Position numbers and translations under genes: made by a program
In this document: piece by piece, positions 37,910 to 46,971 of the stretch
How the letters are laid out: the number at the start of each line of letters is the position of its first letter
Numbering within the stretch: position 1 is the stretch's first letter
Notes under the pieces: model-generated
Databases searched by the model: none
Told to the model about the DNA's origin: nothing
What the model saw: only the letters and a program-made list of their open reading frames with translations
Source of the DNA: Thermodesulfobacterium hydrogeniphilum
Lineage (GTDB): Bacteria > Desulfobacterota > Thermodesulfobacteria > Thermodesulfobacteriales > Thermodesulfobacteriaceae
Direction of reading: 5' to 3'
Assembly: GCF_000746255.1 (NCBI RefSeq)
Contig: NZ_JQKW01000006.1
Span: 301,694-365,693, forward strand
Length of the DNA stretch: 64,000 bases

Positions 37910-37924
37910 GTAAGTGCTTACTTA
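37910..37924. promoter_or_regulatory. Palindromic operator at the efflux-operon start point
   Basis: GTAAG (37910-37914), TG, CTTAC (37917-37921) form an inverted repeat, with an overlapping TAAGT-N4-ACTTA (37911-37915 and 37920-37924). It begins immediately downstream of the -10 box on the minus strand, so a bound repressor would block transcription start. TetR-family regulators of efflux pumps use similar sites; no tetR-like gene is in the window. Confidence 0.55.
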
Positions 37925-37952
37925 AATTTATATCTAAAAGTTTTTTTGTCAA
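37925..37952 (-). promoter_or_regulatory. Sigma-70 promoter of the tolC-type efflux operon
   Basis: On the minus strand, a perfect TTGACA (37952-37947), a 16-base A+T-rich spacer and TAAATT (37930-37925). It is followed directly by the palindromic operator and then the leader with GAAGGAAA. A TATAAA overlapping the -10 at a 14-base spacing is an alternative. Confidence 0.6.
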
Positions 37953-37964
37953 TAAAAAAATTTT

Positions 37965-39350
37965 TTATTTTATGATATTGGCAGTGCTGTTTTTATATCC
38001 ATATAAAAAATAAATTAAAATTCCTATAAAACTCCAAATTATAAATCTTATCCAAGTATCTAAAGGTAGACCACTCATTATAAAAAGTAAAAATAATAGA
38101 TTAATAGGAAGGACAATATAAGGAAAAGGGACTTTGAAACCGGGTTTATATTTGGGATTATTTCTTATTATAAAAATAGCCACACCAACTATAAAGTATG
38201 CAAAAAGAGTTCCGATGTTTATAAGTTCTGCTAATACTTTCAAAGGTAAAAAGCCTGCAAAAAATGACAAAAAAAATCCTCCAATAAGAGAGGCTTTGTA
38301 AGGCGTAAAAAATTTTTTATGAATATCTGCAAAAGACTTAAAAATTAAACCATCTCTTGCTAAAGCATAAAGAACTCTTGTAAAACCTATGGCCATAACC
38401 AGCATTACAGAAGTAATAGTAATAACTGCCCCTATAGATATAATATCAGCTACCCATTTTTCATTAACTTTATACATAGCATAAGCCAAAGCATCAGGTT
38501 TCCCTTTGTATTCCCAATAAGGAAGCATTCCTACCAAAGTAAAAGAAACAGCAATGTAAATAAAAGTGGTAATAACTAAGGATAAAATAAGCCCTTTGGG
38601 TAAAGTCTTTTTCACATCTTTGGTTTCTTCAGCCAAGGTTGCTAAAGCATCAAAGCCTAAATAAGCAAAAATTATTAAAGATGCTCCTCTCCAAATTCCT
38701 TTCCATCCGTAAGGTAAAAAAGGAAAAAAATTTTCCCATTTAATATGTTTTAAACCAAAAATAACAAAAATAAAAAGGGTTATCAGTTTAAGAATAACAA
38801 TTAGATTATTAACAAAAGCACTTTTTCTTATTCCTATGGTAACAAGTATAAATATTACTATAACTCCTAAGAAGGCAAACAGATCAATAAAAGTTCCTTG
38901 TTGAAAATTTAAAGGCCCTGAAAGGGCTTTAGGTAAAGAAAAATGCAAATTATTTTCTAAAAAGGCTCTGAGATACCCCGACCATCCTGTAGCTACTGCA
39001 GCTGTGGCTATACCATATTCTAAAAGTATATTCCAACCTACTAACCAGGCAAAAAATTCTCCTAAAACAAAATAAGCATAATTATAAGCTCCACCTGCTA
39101 AAGGAATAGCTGAGCAAAGTTCAGCATATACTAAGGCTGTTATGCCTATTCCTATAGCTGCTAAAATGAAAGAAATAATAATACCAGGACCACCATAAGA
39201 GGCAGCAGCTTCACCAGTAATAACAAAGATACCAGCACCAATAATAGCTCCTATACCTATAAAAATAATATCTCTAAGATTAAGATCTTTTTTTAGCTGA
39301 GAAGAATTCGTTTCTAAGATTTTTAAAGATTTTTTTCTAAAAATATCCAT
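37965..39350 (-). CDS. APC-family amino-acid permease
   Basis: A 461-residue membrane protein with about 12 TM helices of the amino acid-polyamine-organocation family. Seen: [26 protein letters not shown] (TM1 with the unwound GAIIGAGIF substrate loop), [54 protein letters not shown], and [12 protein letters not shown] followed by FKSF. It is closest in style to the cationic amino-acid transporters (YfnA/CAT group). The substrate is not determinable. A TATAAT 12 bases upstream of the ATG, with no Shine-Dalgarno sequence, suggests a very short leader. Its 3' end lies 13 bases from the efflux promoter. Confidence 0.93.
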   Translation of the reverse strand: MDIFRKKSLKILETNSSQLKKDLNLRDIIFIGIGAIIGAGIFVITGEAAASYGGPGIIISFILAAIGIGITALVYAELCSAIPLAGGAYNYAYFVLGEFFAWLVGWNILLEYGIATAAVATGWSGYLRAFLENNLHFSLPKALSGPLNFQQGTFIDLFAFLGVIVIFILVTIGIRKSAFVNNLIVILKLITLFIFVIFGLKHIKWENFFPFLPYGWKGIWRGASLIIFAYLGFDALATLAEETKDVKKTLPKGLILSLVITTFIYIAVSFTLVGMLPYWEYKGKPDALAYAMYKVNEKWVADIISIGAVITITSVMLVMAIGFTRVLYALARDGLIFKSFADIHKKFFTPYKASLIGGFFLSFFAGFLPLKVLAELINIGTLFAYFIVGVAIFIIRNNPKYKPGFKVPFPYIVLPINLLFLLFIMSGLPLDTWIRFIIWSFIGILIYFLYGYKNSTANIIK

Positions 39351-39361
39351 ACAAATCTCAT

Positions 39362-39367
39362 ATTATA
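39362..39367 (-). promoter_or_regulatory. -10 box close to the APC permease start
   Basis: On the minus strand, TATAAT at 39367-39362. The expected start point (about 39355) leaves about 5 bases before the ATG at 39350, with no ribosome-binding site. The -35 box is weak (TTTTCA-like). Confidence 0.4.
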
Positions 39368-39434
39368 TAATAGTTTTTATTTTTGAAAATAATTATTTTA
39401 AGACTTATGAAAAAATTTTTAAAATGCTATTGAT

Positions 39435-40055
39435 TTATTTCATAAAAATTTCTTTTAATCCATGAGTAATATATTCTATAGCTATGCTTGCTAAAATAAG
39501 ACCTAAAATTCTTACTACTGCTTTGGTACCAAGTTCTCCCAAAAATTTGAATATTTTAGAGGAATAGGCTAAAATAAAAAAAGTAATAAAAATAATAAAA
39601 AAAATTATTATAGATAAGGCAATTTTTCCAAAAATATCAGAGGTTTCTCCTAAAATAATAGTTGTGGTTATAGCACCAGGTCCTGCTAAATAGGGAATTC
39701 CTAAAGGTACAATAGAAACATCTTCTTTTTCTTTTATCTGTATAGTTTCTTTTTCTGTGGTTTTAATTTGAGTTGTCTTTCCAAAAAGCATTTCTAAAGC
39801 TGTTAGAAATAGCAATATACCTCCTGCAATTTTAAAAGAAGATATAGAGATCTGAAAAAAATAAAGAAGCTGACTTCCTGTCCAGAGAAAAATTAATAAA
39901 GTTATAAAAGCAGTTATAGAAGCTTTTAAAGCTATTTTTTGTCTTTCTTTTTCTGAATATCCAGCTGTAATACTTAAGAAAAATGGTGCTCCCCCAATAG
40001 GATCAATAATAGTAAAAAGAGTTATAAAACTTTTTAATAAAAAACCTATTTCCAT
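39435..40055 (-). CDS. MarC-family integral membrane protein
   Basis: A 206-residue protein with six hydrophobic segments. Seen: FITLFTIIDPIGGAPFFLSITAGYSEKERQKIALKAS at the N-terminus and VPLGIPYLAGPGAITTTIILGE in the middle, both hallmarks of MarC/YchE proteins (N and P after the first helices; here DPIGGAP). The function is not established; early links to antibiotic resistance were not confirmed, and relatives are proposed to be amino-acid exporters. It overlaps the upstream flippase-like gene end by 10 bases. Confidence 0.88.
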   Translation of the reverse strand: MEIGFLLKSFITLFTIIDPIGGAPFFLSITAGYSEKERQKIALKASITAFITLLIFLWTGSQLLYFFQISISSFKIAGGILLFLTALEMLFGKTTQIKTTEKETIQIKEKEDVSIVPLGIPYLAGPGAITTTIILGETSDIFGKIALSIIIFFIIFITFFILAYSSKIFKFLGELGTKAVVRILGLILASIAIEYITHGLKEIFMK

Positions 40056-40933
40056 AAACGTTTTTCTTTTAAATAAAAGTATAAGCCAGGTAAAGCTGAA
40101 ATTAAAATTAAAGAATAACCCAAAAGTCCTAAGGAGATACCATATTCTACAGAATAATTAAGTAAATGTAAAAAATAACTTAGAGATCCTTCTCTCACAC
40201 CTAAACCTGAAATACTTAAAGGTAAAGCAGATAAGAAACTGATAATAGGAATTATTACAAAAAAATAGATAAATTTAAGATTTAAATGTAAAGCTTTACC
40301 TAAGAATACAAATTGTAAAACAAATAAAATTTGAATAACAAAACCAAGAAAAAGAGGTTTTAGATTATAAGGAAAGGTTAAAGGTTTAAAATAGTCTGAA
40401 TTAGTAAATTTTTTAAGAATAAATCCTGCTAAAATTACACCTGCAATAACTCCATAAGTTAAAAGAAAAAGAAAAAAGTGAAGCTTAGAAGGTAAAAAGT
40501 TGCTATAAAAAGGTAAAAACAAAGCTAAAATAAAAAAAATTCCTACCAAACCGCAAAATCTATCATATAAAACACTTAAACTCGCTTTTTTCCAAATCAA
40601 ACCTTTTTTAGTGAGAAAAACTGTTCTTAAAACATCTCCACCCACAATACCTGGCATAGCAGTATTTAAAGAAAAACCCATTAAATAGGACTTTAAATAA
40701 AAAAGATAATTTGTCTTAAAATCCCAGGCTTCGCAAATTTTTTTCCATCTAAGAGCTACCAAAAACTGAAAACAATTAAAACACAACAAAGCTATTAAAT
40801 AATAGGGCAGGGTAATTCCTTTAAAAATTTCTTTTAGTTTATTTATATCACTTTTTTTGAATAAAAAATAAAGAATGGAAAAGGTAATAAAAAATCTAAG
40901 AAATAAAAAGAAAAACTTTTTAAAATTTTTCAT
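40046..40933 (-). CDS. Flippase-like UPF0104/AglD-family membrane protein
   Basis: A 295-residue membrane protein with about 8 TM helices, of the lysylphosphatidylglycerol synthetase TM-region / UPF0104 family. Seen: RWKKICEAWDF, the MGFSLNTAMPGIVGGDVLRTVFL box, SLSVLYDRFCGLVGIFFIL, and LPLSISGLGVREGSLSYFLHLL near the C-terminus. Relatives are thought to move lipids or lipid-linked sugars or to act in glycosylation (AglD in archaea), so a link to the STT3 protein at 6.6 kb is conceivable but unproven. It lies 1 base downstream of truB and overlaps marC. Confidence 0.8.
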   Translation of the reverse strand: MKNFKKFFFLFLRFFITFSILYFLFKKSDINKLKEIFKGITLPYYLIALLCFNCFQFLVALRWKKICEAWDFKTNYLFYLKSYLMGFSLNTAMPGIVGGDVLRTVFLTKKGLIWKKASLSVLYDRFCGLVGIFFILALFLPFYSNFLPSKLHFFLFLLTYGVIAGVILAGFILKKFTNSDYFKPLTFPYNLKPLFLGFVIQILFVLQFVFLGKALHLNLKFIYFFVIIPIISFLSALPLSISGLGVREGSLSYFLHLLNYSVEYGISLGLLGYSLILISALPGLYFYLKEKRLWK

Positions 40934-40934
40934 T

Positions 40935-41888
40935 TCAGTTATCTTTAAAAACCCTAAAATATTTTACATAAGGACTTGAAGGATTTAATAAAGGATTTTC
41001 TATAATAGCCACCAATTTACCTTTGGTATTAACAATTCTTATCCATTTTTCAGTAGGAGATAAAGTTAGTTTTTGAAATTTTATAAAAGAAAGAAAAGAA
41101 GTGGTATGCATTTGTCTTCCTTCTTTTACTCTTTGAGAGAACTCTTCACTTACAATAATCTTGGGCAAAAATTCTAAAGCTTTTTCTATAGAAATAATAT
41201 AATTCTGGATTTTTTTTGGATCTTCTTTTAAAATAGATTTTAGATCCTCTAAAGTAATAGCTTTTTCTATAGAAAATACACTTTTTTTTACTCTTCTTAA
41301 ACTACTCAAAACTGCACCACATTCCAATTTTTCTCCCAAGTTATGTATAAGAGCCCTTACATAGGTTCCTTTAGAACAACTTAAATAAAATTTAACAAAA
41401 TTGTCTTTTTTTTCTAAAATTTTAAATTCATAGATCTTTATTTTCTTAGGTTCTTTTGGTATTAAAAGACCATCTCTGGCGTATTTATAAAGAGGTCTTC
41501 CTCTATATTTAGCAGCTGAAAAAGGAGGAGGAACTTGTTCTATTTCTCCTATAAAAGTATTAGCTATCTTTTGTAAATCTTCTACAGATATATCCGGGAC
41601 ATTATATTTAGCTACTACTTCTCCTGTAATATCATAGGTTAATGTGGTTATTCCTAACTGGAATTCTCCTTTATAGACTTTATCTCCTTCTAAAAAAATT
41701 TGAGCTACCTTAGTAGCTTTTCCTAAGAATACAGGTAAAACTCCTGTAGCTATGGGATCAAGGGTCCCTCCATGTCCAGCTTTTTTAACTTTTAAAATCT
41801 TTTTAACTTCTTCCAGAGCCTCTGTAGAGGTTAAACCTTTTGGCTTATCAATAACTAAAATACCATTTAATTGTTTATTTTTCTGCAT
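40935..41888 (-). CDS. truB: tRNA pseudouridine-55 synthase
   Basis: A 317-residue TruB. Seen: GILVIDKPKGLTSTEAL, the catalytic-Asp loop KAGHGGTLDPIATGVLPVFLGKATK, VPPPFSAAKYRGRPLYKYARDG, CSKGTYVRALIHNLGEKL and a C-terminal PUA-like domain. It converts U55 of tRNAs to pseudouridine in the T loop. It overlaps the DHH phosphoesterase gene upstream by 14 bases, in the classical infB-rbfA-nrnA-truB order. Confidence 0.97.
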   Translation of the reverse strand: MQKNKQLNGILVIDKPKGLTSTEALEEVKKILKVKKAGHGGTLDPIATGVLPVFLGKATKVAQIFLEGDKVYKGEFQLGITTLTYDITGEVVAKYNVPDISVEDLQKIANTFIGEIEQVPPPFSAAKYRGRPLYKYARDGLLIPKEPKKIKIYEFKILEKKDNFVKFYLSCSKGTYVRALIHNLGEKLECGAVLSSLRRVKKSVFSIEKAITLEDLKSILKEDPKKIQNYIISIEKALEFLPKIIVSEEFSQRVKEGRQMHTTSFLSFIKFQKLTLSPTEKWIRIVNTKGKLVAIIENPLLNPSSPYVKYFRVFKDN

Positions 41889-42858
41889 AATAGCTTCTTA
41901 AAGCCTCCTTAAAAGAATTTAAAAATTGAGAAAAGCTTTCTATCTTAATTCTAAAACCACTGGCGTATTTATGTCCACCTCCTCCAAAAATCTTAGCAAA
42001 ATTGACTACTTCCACAGGTGCTTTGCTTCTTAAACTTACACTAATCATATTAGGTTCTATTTCTTTAATTAATACAGAAACTTTTACACCTTTTATGCTC
42101 CTTAAAAAGTTAGCCAGATTCCCTACTTCTTTAGAACCAAGTTCTTCAAAATCTTGGTAAGTTAAATAAGATAAAACTATGGTATTGGAATTCAAAAATT
42201 CTAACCTGTGAAGCACCTTTTTAAGTGCATTGATTTCTTCTAAAGGTATGTTATCAAAAATCCCTCTTGCAATAAAAGAAGGATCAGCTCCGTATTTACA
42301 AAGTTCTCCTGCAACAAAAAAGGTTTCTTCTTTAGTGTTCTCGTATTTAAATCCCCCTGTGTCATAATAAATTCCTGCAAGAAGATTATGAGCTATTTGT
42401 GGAGTTATTGAAACTCCTTCTTCTTTAAAAATTTTAAAAATTAAAAATGAAGTTGAGGGAGCAGCAGAGTCTATAAACAGAATCTCTTCTTCTGAAAATT
42501 TTTTTCTATTTTCATCTAATTGATGATGATCAATTATTATAAAATTACGGCAATGGTTTATTTTAATTAAAACTTTTTCAGGGATTCTTTCAGGACTATT
42601 AGCATCAAATACTATTACTGTAGCATCAGAAGATGGTAGTCCTATTTTTTCAGGAATTATTAAAGATTCTTTTTCATATAAAATATCTATATTAGAAGGA
42701 ATTTCTTCTACCAAAGGATAAGAAATTTTTTTTAGGAATTTTAAATAAAGCTGGAATGCCAACATTGAAGAAAGTCCATCTATATCTGGATTCAAATGTG
42801 TAACCAGTATAATTTCTGGAGATTTATGAATGTATTCAAAAATCTTAGAATAATTCAT
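41875..42858 (-). CDS. nrnA: DHH-family nanoRNase / oligoribonuclease NrnA
   Basis: A 327-residue DHH-DHHA1 phosphoesterase. Seen: VTHLNPDIDGLSSMLAFQLYL (motif I), VIVFDANSPERIP (II), FIIIDHHQLDE (DHH, III), LLAGIYYDTGGF (IV) and the C-terminal DHHA1 FGGGGHKYASGFRI. NrnA degrades short RNA oligomers and pAp (3'-phosphoadenosine-5'-phosphate); it may also finish pGpG breakdown after c-di-GMP hydrolysis. Its start overlaps rbfA by 4 bases. Confidence 0.92.
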   Translation of the reverse strand: MNYSKIFEYIHKSPEIILVTHLNPDIDGLSSMLAFQLYLKFLKKISYPLVEEIPSNIDILYEKESLIIPEKIGLPSSDATVIVFDANSPERIPEKVLIKINHCRNFIIIDHHQLDENRKKFSEEEILFIDSAAPSTSFLIFKIFKEEGVSITPQIAHNLLAGIYYDTGGFKYENTKEETFFVAGELCKYGADPSFIARGIFDNIPLEEINALKKVLHRLEFLNSNTIVLSYLTYQDFEELGSKEVGNLANFLRSIKGVKVSVLIKEIEPNMISVSLRSKAPVEVVNFAKIFGGGGHKYASGFRIKIESFSQFLNSFKEALRSYYAEK

Positions 42859-43205
42859 AAATTTTCCTTAGTTTTAGAAATTTTAGCAAAAAGTTCTTCC
42901 AAACGTTTCTCTTTTTCTTCTTTATCATCTGGTTTGAATTCTATATCTGGAATAAATTTTATAATTATCTTTTCTCCTATGAGTTTTTTAATATAACCTT
43001 TAGCTTTATTTAAAGCTTTTTCCACCTCTTCAGTTTGGTCTCCATAGACTCTAAAATAGACAATAGCTTTTTTTAAATCAGAACCTATTTTAACATCAGT
43101 AATACTAATAAATTGTTGAAAAATAGGATCATTAAGTTCATATATAATAATTTCAGATATAACTTTTTTGAGTAAACTGGCTATCTTTTCGGGTCTATGA
43201 GCCAT
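42855..43205 (-). CDS. rbfA: Ribosome-binding factor A
   Basis: A 116-residue KH-like protein that binds the 30S subunit and helps late 16S rRNA 5'-end maturation. Seen: AHRPEKIASLLKKVISEIIIYELNDP at the N-terminus, FISITDVKIGSDLKKAIVYFRVYGD, and LNKAKGYIKKLIGEKIIIKFIPDIEFKPDD. It lies between the DUF503 gene (18-base gap) and nrnA (4-base overlap). Confidence 0.94.
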   Translation of the reverse strand: MAHRPEKIASLLKKVISEIIIYELNDPIFQQFISITDVKIGSDLKKAIVYFRVYGDQTEEVEKALNKAKGYIKKLIGEKIIIKFIPDIEFKPDDKEEKEKRLEELFAKISKTKENL

Positions 43206-43223
43206 GATAATTAAAACCTCAGA

Positions 43224-43514
43224 TTAATAATTAATGAAGTCTATTTCAGCTTTAATTAATTCCAGTCTGGTATCACTCTGTATGAAATTTAAGATGGAAG
43301 TTAATTTGCTATCTACAAATTTTTGATCTCTTCCCACCACACTTATGCCTAAAATAGCTCTTTGCCAAAGATCATGTCCATCAACTTCAGCTAAGGATAC
43401 CTTTTTAAAATGAGCTTCCAATTTTTGCATGAGTCCTTTTAAAACCTGTCTTTTTGCTTTTAAAGAATTGGGCTCTGGAAAAAATAATTCTACTTTAGCT
43501 ATTCCCACTACCAT
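43224..43514 (-). CDS. ylxP: DUF503 / YlxP-family protein
   Basis: A 96-residue protein: VVGIAKVELFFPEPNSLKAKRQVLKGLMQKL, FKKVSLAEVDGHDLWQRAILGISVVG and a C-terminal strand. This matches YlxP/DUF503, which sits between infB and rbfA in many bacteria and has been linked to ribosome assembly without a defined mechanism. The start is 9 bases after infB. Confidence 0.9.
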   Translation of the reverse strand: MVVGIAKVELFFPEPNSLKAKRQVLKGLMQKLEAHFKKVSLAEVDGHDLWQRAILGISVVGRDQKFVDSKLTSILNFIQSDTRLELIKAEIDFINY

Positions 43515-43523
43515 ATATACCTT

Positions 43524-46079
43524 TTATAATTCTTGTTTTACTTCTTTTACTTCAAAAGCTTCTATTATATCTCCCACTTTTATATCCTGAAATCCTTCTA
43601 TTCTTAAACCGCATTCATATCCTGCTGGCACTTCTTTTACATCTTCTTTAAAACGCTTTAAAGAACCGATTTTACCTGTATAAATTACCACTCCATCTCT
43701 AATAACACGCACATTATTATTTCTGTTAATAACTCCTTCCTTTACATAACAACCAGCTACTATTCCAACTTTTGGAACTTTAAAAGTTGCTCTAACTTCA
43801 GCTACGCCTGTGATTTCTTCTACATAAGTAGGTTCAAGAAGACCTGCCATAGCTTTCTTTACATCATCTATAAGTTGATAAATAACATTGTAAAACTTAA
43901 TATCCACACCTTCTTTTTTAGCAGCTTCTCTGGCTTGAGAAGTGGGTTTAACATTAAAACCTATTACAATGGCATCAGAAGCTGAGGCAAGCATAACATC
44001 ACTTTCTGATATAGCACCAATTCCAGAACGAATAATATTTACCTTTACCTTATCGGTAGATAGTTTTTGTAAAGAAGCTTGTAAAGCTTCTAATGTTCCC
44101 TGAGTATCTGCTTTTAAAATTATGTTAAGTTCTTTAAGCTCTCCCTGTTGCAATTTTTCAAAGATCCTTTCTAAAGAAATTTTTGCTTCTTTTGCTATTT
44201 CTGCTTCGCGGGCTTTTCTTTGTCTGTATTCTGCAATTTTTCTTGCTTTTTCTTCACTATCTAACACTATAAAATCATCTCCAGCCTGTGGCACTTCTTC
44301 AAAACCAAGCACTTCAACTGGTATAGAAGGAGTAGCCTCTTTAATTCTGTTTCCGTAACTATCAAACATGGCTCTTACTCTTCCATGAGTAAGACCAGCT
44401 ACAAAAATATTCCCTTCTCTAAGAGTACCTTCTTGCACAAGAACTGTAGCTACAGGACCTCTACCTTTGTCCAATTTACTCTCAATAATTCTTCCTCTGG
44501 CTGGTCTATCATAGGCAGCCTTAAGATCTAACATTTCTGCTTGAAGAAGGACAAGTTCTAACAGTTCATCTATTCCAATTTTATTTCTGGCAGAGATATT
44601 CGCCATTAAAGTATCCCCACCCCAATCTTCAGGAATAAGCCCTAATTCTGCCAACTGAGATTTAACTTTTTCAGGATTGGCTTCTGGTTTATCAATTTTA
44701 TTAATAGCTACTACTATAGGAACTCTTGCAGCTCTGGCATGTTCTATAGCTTCCTTGGTTTGATCCATAACACCATCATCTGCTGCTACTACTAAAATGA
44801 CAATATCTGTAACCTGAGCTCCTCTTGCTCTCATAGAAGTAAAAGCTTCATGTCCAGGGGTATCAATAAAAGTTATAACTCTTCCATCTTTAAGTTTAAC
44901 AGTGTAAGCTCCTATATGCTGAGTGATTCCTCCTGCTTCTTTACTTGCTACATCAGTTTTTCTTATAGCATCAAGAAGAGTAGTTTTTCCATGATCAACA
45001 TGCCCCATTACTGTGACAACTGGTGGTCTGGGTTTCAGTTCCTCAGGGGAGGGTGGGGTATATTGTAAAAGAATTTCTTCTTCTATAGGAGCTTTTTCTA
45101 CTTGGTATCCAAATTCATCTGCCAAAATAGCTGCTGTATCAGCATCTATAGACTGATTAGCTGTAATTGGCATACCCATTTGTAAAGATTTTTTAATAAG
45201 TTCACTTACCTTTACCCCCATTAATTTAGCAAGTTCAATAACTTGAATAGTCTCATAAATTTTTATTTTCTTTTCTTTTGGAGGTAAAGTAGATGGCCTT
45301 TCTGTGGTTTTTTCCGGTTTTTCCTTTTTTTCTTTTTTATCTTTAGTTTCTTCCTTTTCTTCCTTTTCTTCAAAAAGAGAAGTAGGTTCTTCTTCTATAA
45401 AATAATCCTCTATTTCTTCTTTTTCTTTCTTAAGTTTTTTAAAAGCTCCAGCTTTTTTCTTAGATTTTTTCTTTTCTTCTTTAAATGCTTTTTCTTTTTC
45501 CTTTTTCTTTTTCTTTATTTCTTCTTTTTCTGGTTTTTCCGCAGGAACTCCCTTAGAAATTTCTTTTTCAATTACTTCTTCCTTAGGAGAAACTTGAGGT
45601 TTTTCTTTAAAGGCTTTTTCTTTTCTTGGTTTAAAATCTGTGACTACTCGTTTTTGAGGTTTTATTTCTTCTTTTTCTTTTTCTTCCTTTATTTCTGGTT
45701 TTTCTTCTATTTTTTCTTCTTTTTCAATTTTTTCTTTTTCTTCTAATTTTGCAATTTCTTCCTCGGGTTTTTCTTTTTTCTTTTTCTTCCTTAAAATTAA
45801 TTTTTTTCTTTTAGGAGGTTTTGCTTCTAAAGACTCCAAACTTACTGGCTCTTGATCTTTTTTTATTTTTTCTATGTCTTTTTTTTCTATCTCTTCTTTT
45901 CTAATTATAATAATTTCATGCTTTTTACCGAAAGTTTCTCTTATTTTTTCTGCTTCTTCAGAGGTTACAGAAGAAGAAATACTTTTTACAGAAAAACCTT
46001 CATCTTTAAGCTTTTGCAATAAAGTCTTGGGATCTAAATTAAGTTCTTCTGCTAATTCTGCTATTTTAATTCTTGCCAT
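43524..46079 (-). CDS. infB: Translation initiation factor IF-2
   Basis: An 851-residue GTPase that delivers initiator tRNA to the 30S subunit. Seen: a first IF2_N domain (MARIKIAELAEELNLDPKTL), a long Lys/Glu-rich disordered linker (about 60-265), a second IF2_N domain (about 275-335), the G domain with VTVMGHVDHGKTTLLDAI (G1), GGITQHIGAY (G2), DTPGHEAF (G3), NKIDKPEAN (G4) and NISARNKIGI (G5), then domains II-IV ending EAFEVKEVKQ. It leads the infB-ylxP-rbfA-nrnA-truB group. No nusA is adjacent upstream; instead the gene is divergent from kdsB. Confidence 0.97.
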   Translation of the reverse strand: MARIKIAELAEELNLDPKTLLQKLKDEGFSVKSISSSVTSEEAEKIRETFGKKHEIIIIRKEEIEKKDIEKIKKDQEPVSLESLEAKPPKRKKLILRKKKKKEKPEEEIAKLEEKEKIEKEEKIEEKPEIKEEKEKEEIKPQKRVVTDFKPRKEKAFKEKPQVSPKEEVIEKEISKGVPAEKPEKEEIKKKKKEKEKAFKEEKKKSKKKAGAFKKLKKEKEEIEDYFIEEEPTSLFEEKEEKEETKDKKEKKEKPEKTTERPSTLPPKEKKIKIYETIQVIELAKLMGVKVSELIKKSLQMGMPITANQSIDADTAAILADEFGYQVEKAPIEEEILLQYTPPSPEELKPRPPVVTVMGHVDHGKTTLLDAIRKTDVASKEAGGITQHIGAYTVKLKDGRVITFIDTPGHEAFTSMRARGAQVTDIVILVVAADDGVMDQTKEAIEHARAARVPIVVAINKIDKPEANPEKVKSQLAELGLIPEDWGGDTLMANISARNKIGIDELLELVLLQAEMLDLKAAYDRPARGRIIESKLDKGRGPVATVLVQEGTLREGNIFVAGLTHGRVRAMFDSYGNRIKEATPSIPVEVLGFEEVPQAGDDFIVLDSEEKARKIAEYRQRKAREAEIAKEAKISLERIFEKLQQGELKELNIILKADTQGTLEALQASLQKLSTDKVKVNIIRSGIGAISESDVMLASASDAIVIGFNVKPTSQAREAAKKEGVDIKFYNVIYQLIDDVKKAMAGLLEPTYVEEITGVAEVRATFKVPKVGIVAGCYVKEGVINRNNNVRVIRDGVVIYTGKIGSLKRFKEDVKEVPAGYECGLRIEGFQDIKVGDIIEAFEVKEVKQEL

Positions 46080-46221
46080 AATAACTCCTAACTAAAATTT
46101 TAACATAAAATTATTTATAAAAAAATTTTTAAAAAAATATTTAGATAAATTAGTTGGATTAAGTTTAATATTAAAGCTGTAAAATTCAAGACCTTCTTTA
46201 ATTTTTAAAAATTTAGATTAA

Positions 46222-46227
46222 TATAAA
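46222..46227 (+). promoter_or_regulatory. -10-like box directly before kdsB
   Basis: TATAAA at 46222-46227, with the ATG at 46234, seven bases on, where transcription would begin. No Shine-Dalgarno sequence is seen, so the kdsB transcript may be leaderless. The -35 box is not convincing. Confidence 0.35.
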
Positions 46228-46233
46228 ATTATT

Positions 46234-46971
46234 ATGAGAAAAGTTATTATAATCCCAGCAAGATATGGTTCTACAAGATTTCCTGGCAAACCCTTAGCTT
46301 TGCTTTGGAATAAACCCATCATTCAGCATGTTTATGAAAAAGCGATAGCTTCTGGAATAAAAGAAGTTTGTGTAGCAACTGATGATGAAAGAATTTTTAA
46401 AACAGTAGAAAATTTTGGTGGTAAAGCATTGTACACCAGTAAAGACCACACCTGTGGAACAGAAAGGGTGGCAGAAGCAAGCAATATTTTAAGTCTTCAT
46501 GAAAAGGATATAATTATCAATTTACAAGGAGATCAACCCTTGTTTCCACCTGAATATTTTTCTCTTTTAATTAAACCTCTTTTATTTTCTAATCAAATTA
46601 GTATGGCCACGTTAGCTACTCCTATAACAAGCTTAAAGGATCTTGAAAATCCTAATAAAGTAAAAGTAGTGCTTGATAAAGAGGGAAATGCTCTTTATTT
46701 TTCCCGAGCTCCTATACCTTATTTTAGACCACCTGGAAAAGAGCCTGTTTATTTAAAACATATAGGTGTTTATGCTTATAGAAAAGGTTTTTTGGATAAA
46801 TTTATAAAATTACCTCATGGAGATCTGGAACAAGCTGAAAAACTTGAACAATTAAGGGCTTTAGAATATGGATATAAAATAGCTGTAACTATAGTCCCTC
46901 AGGATATTCCAGAAGTAGATACTCCTGAAGATTTAGAATATATAAAAAATTTAAAAAGGAGCCAAATATGA
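46234..46971 (+). CDS. kdsB: 3-deoxy-manno-octulosonate cytidylyltransferase
   Basis: A 245-residue CMP-Kdo synthetase that activates Kdo with CTP for lipopolysaccharide inner-core synthesis. Seen: VIIIPARYGSTRFPGKPLALL, CVATDDERIF, TCGTERVAEAS, INLQGDQPLFPPEYF, YFSRAPIPYFR, YLKHIGVYAYRKGFL and EVDTPEDLEYI. It is direct evidence that the host makes a Kdo-based outer membrane. It overlaps the Memo gene by 4 bases (ATGA). Confidence 0.96.
   Translation: MRKVIIIPARYGSTRFPGKPLALLWNKPIIQHVYEKAIASGIKEVCVATDDERIFKTVENFGGKALYTSKDHTCGTERVAEASNILSLHEKDIIINLQGDQPLFPPEYFSLLIKPLLFSNQISMATLATPITSLKDLENPNKVKVVLDKEGNALYFSRAPIPYFRPPGKEPVYLKHIGVYAYRKGFLDKFIKLPHGDLEQAEKLEQLRALEYGYKIAVTIVPQDIPEVDTPEDLEYIKNLKRSQI

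Noticed and set aside
44122..45068. Plus-strand open frames opposite infB
   Set aside because: They are shadows of the conserved IF-2 coding sequence on the minus strand.
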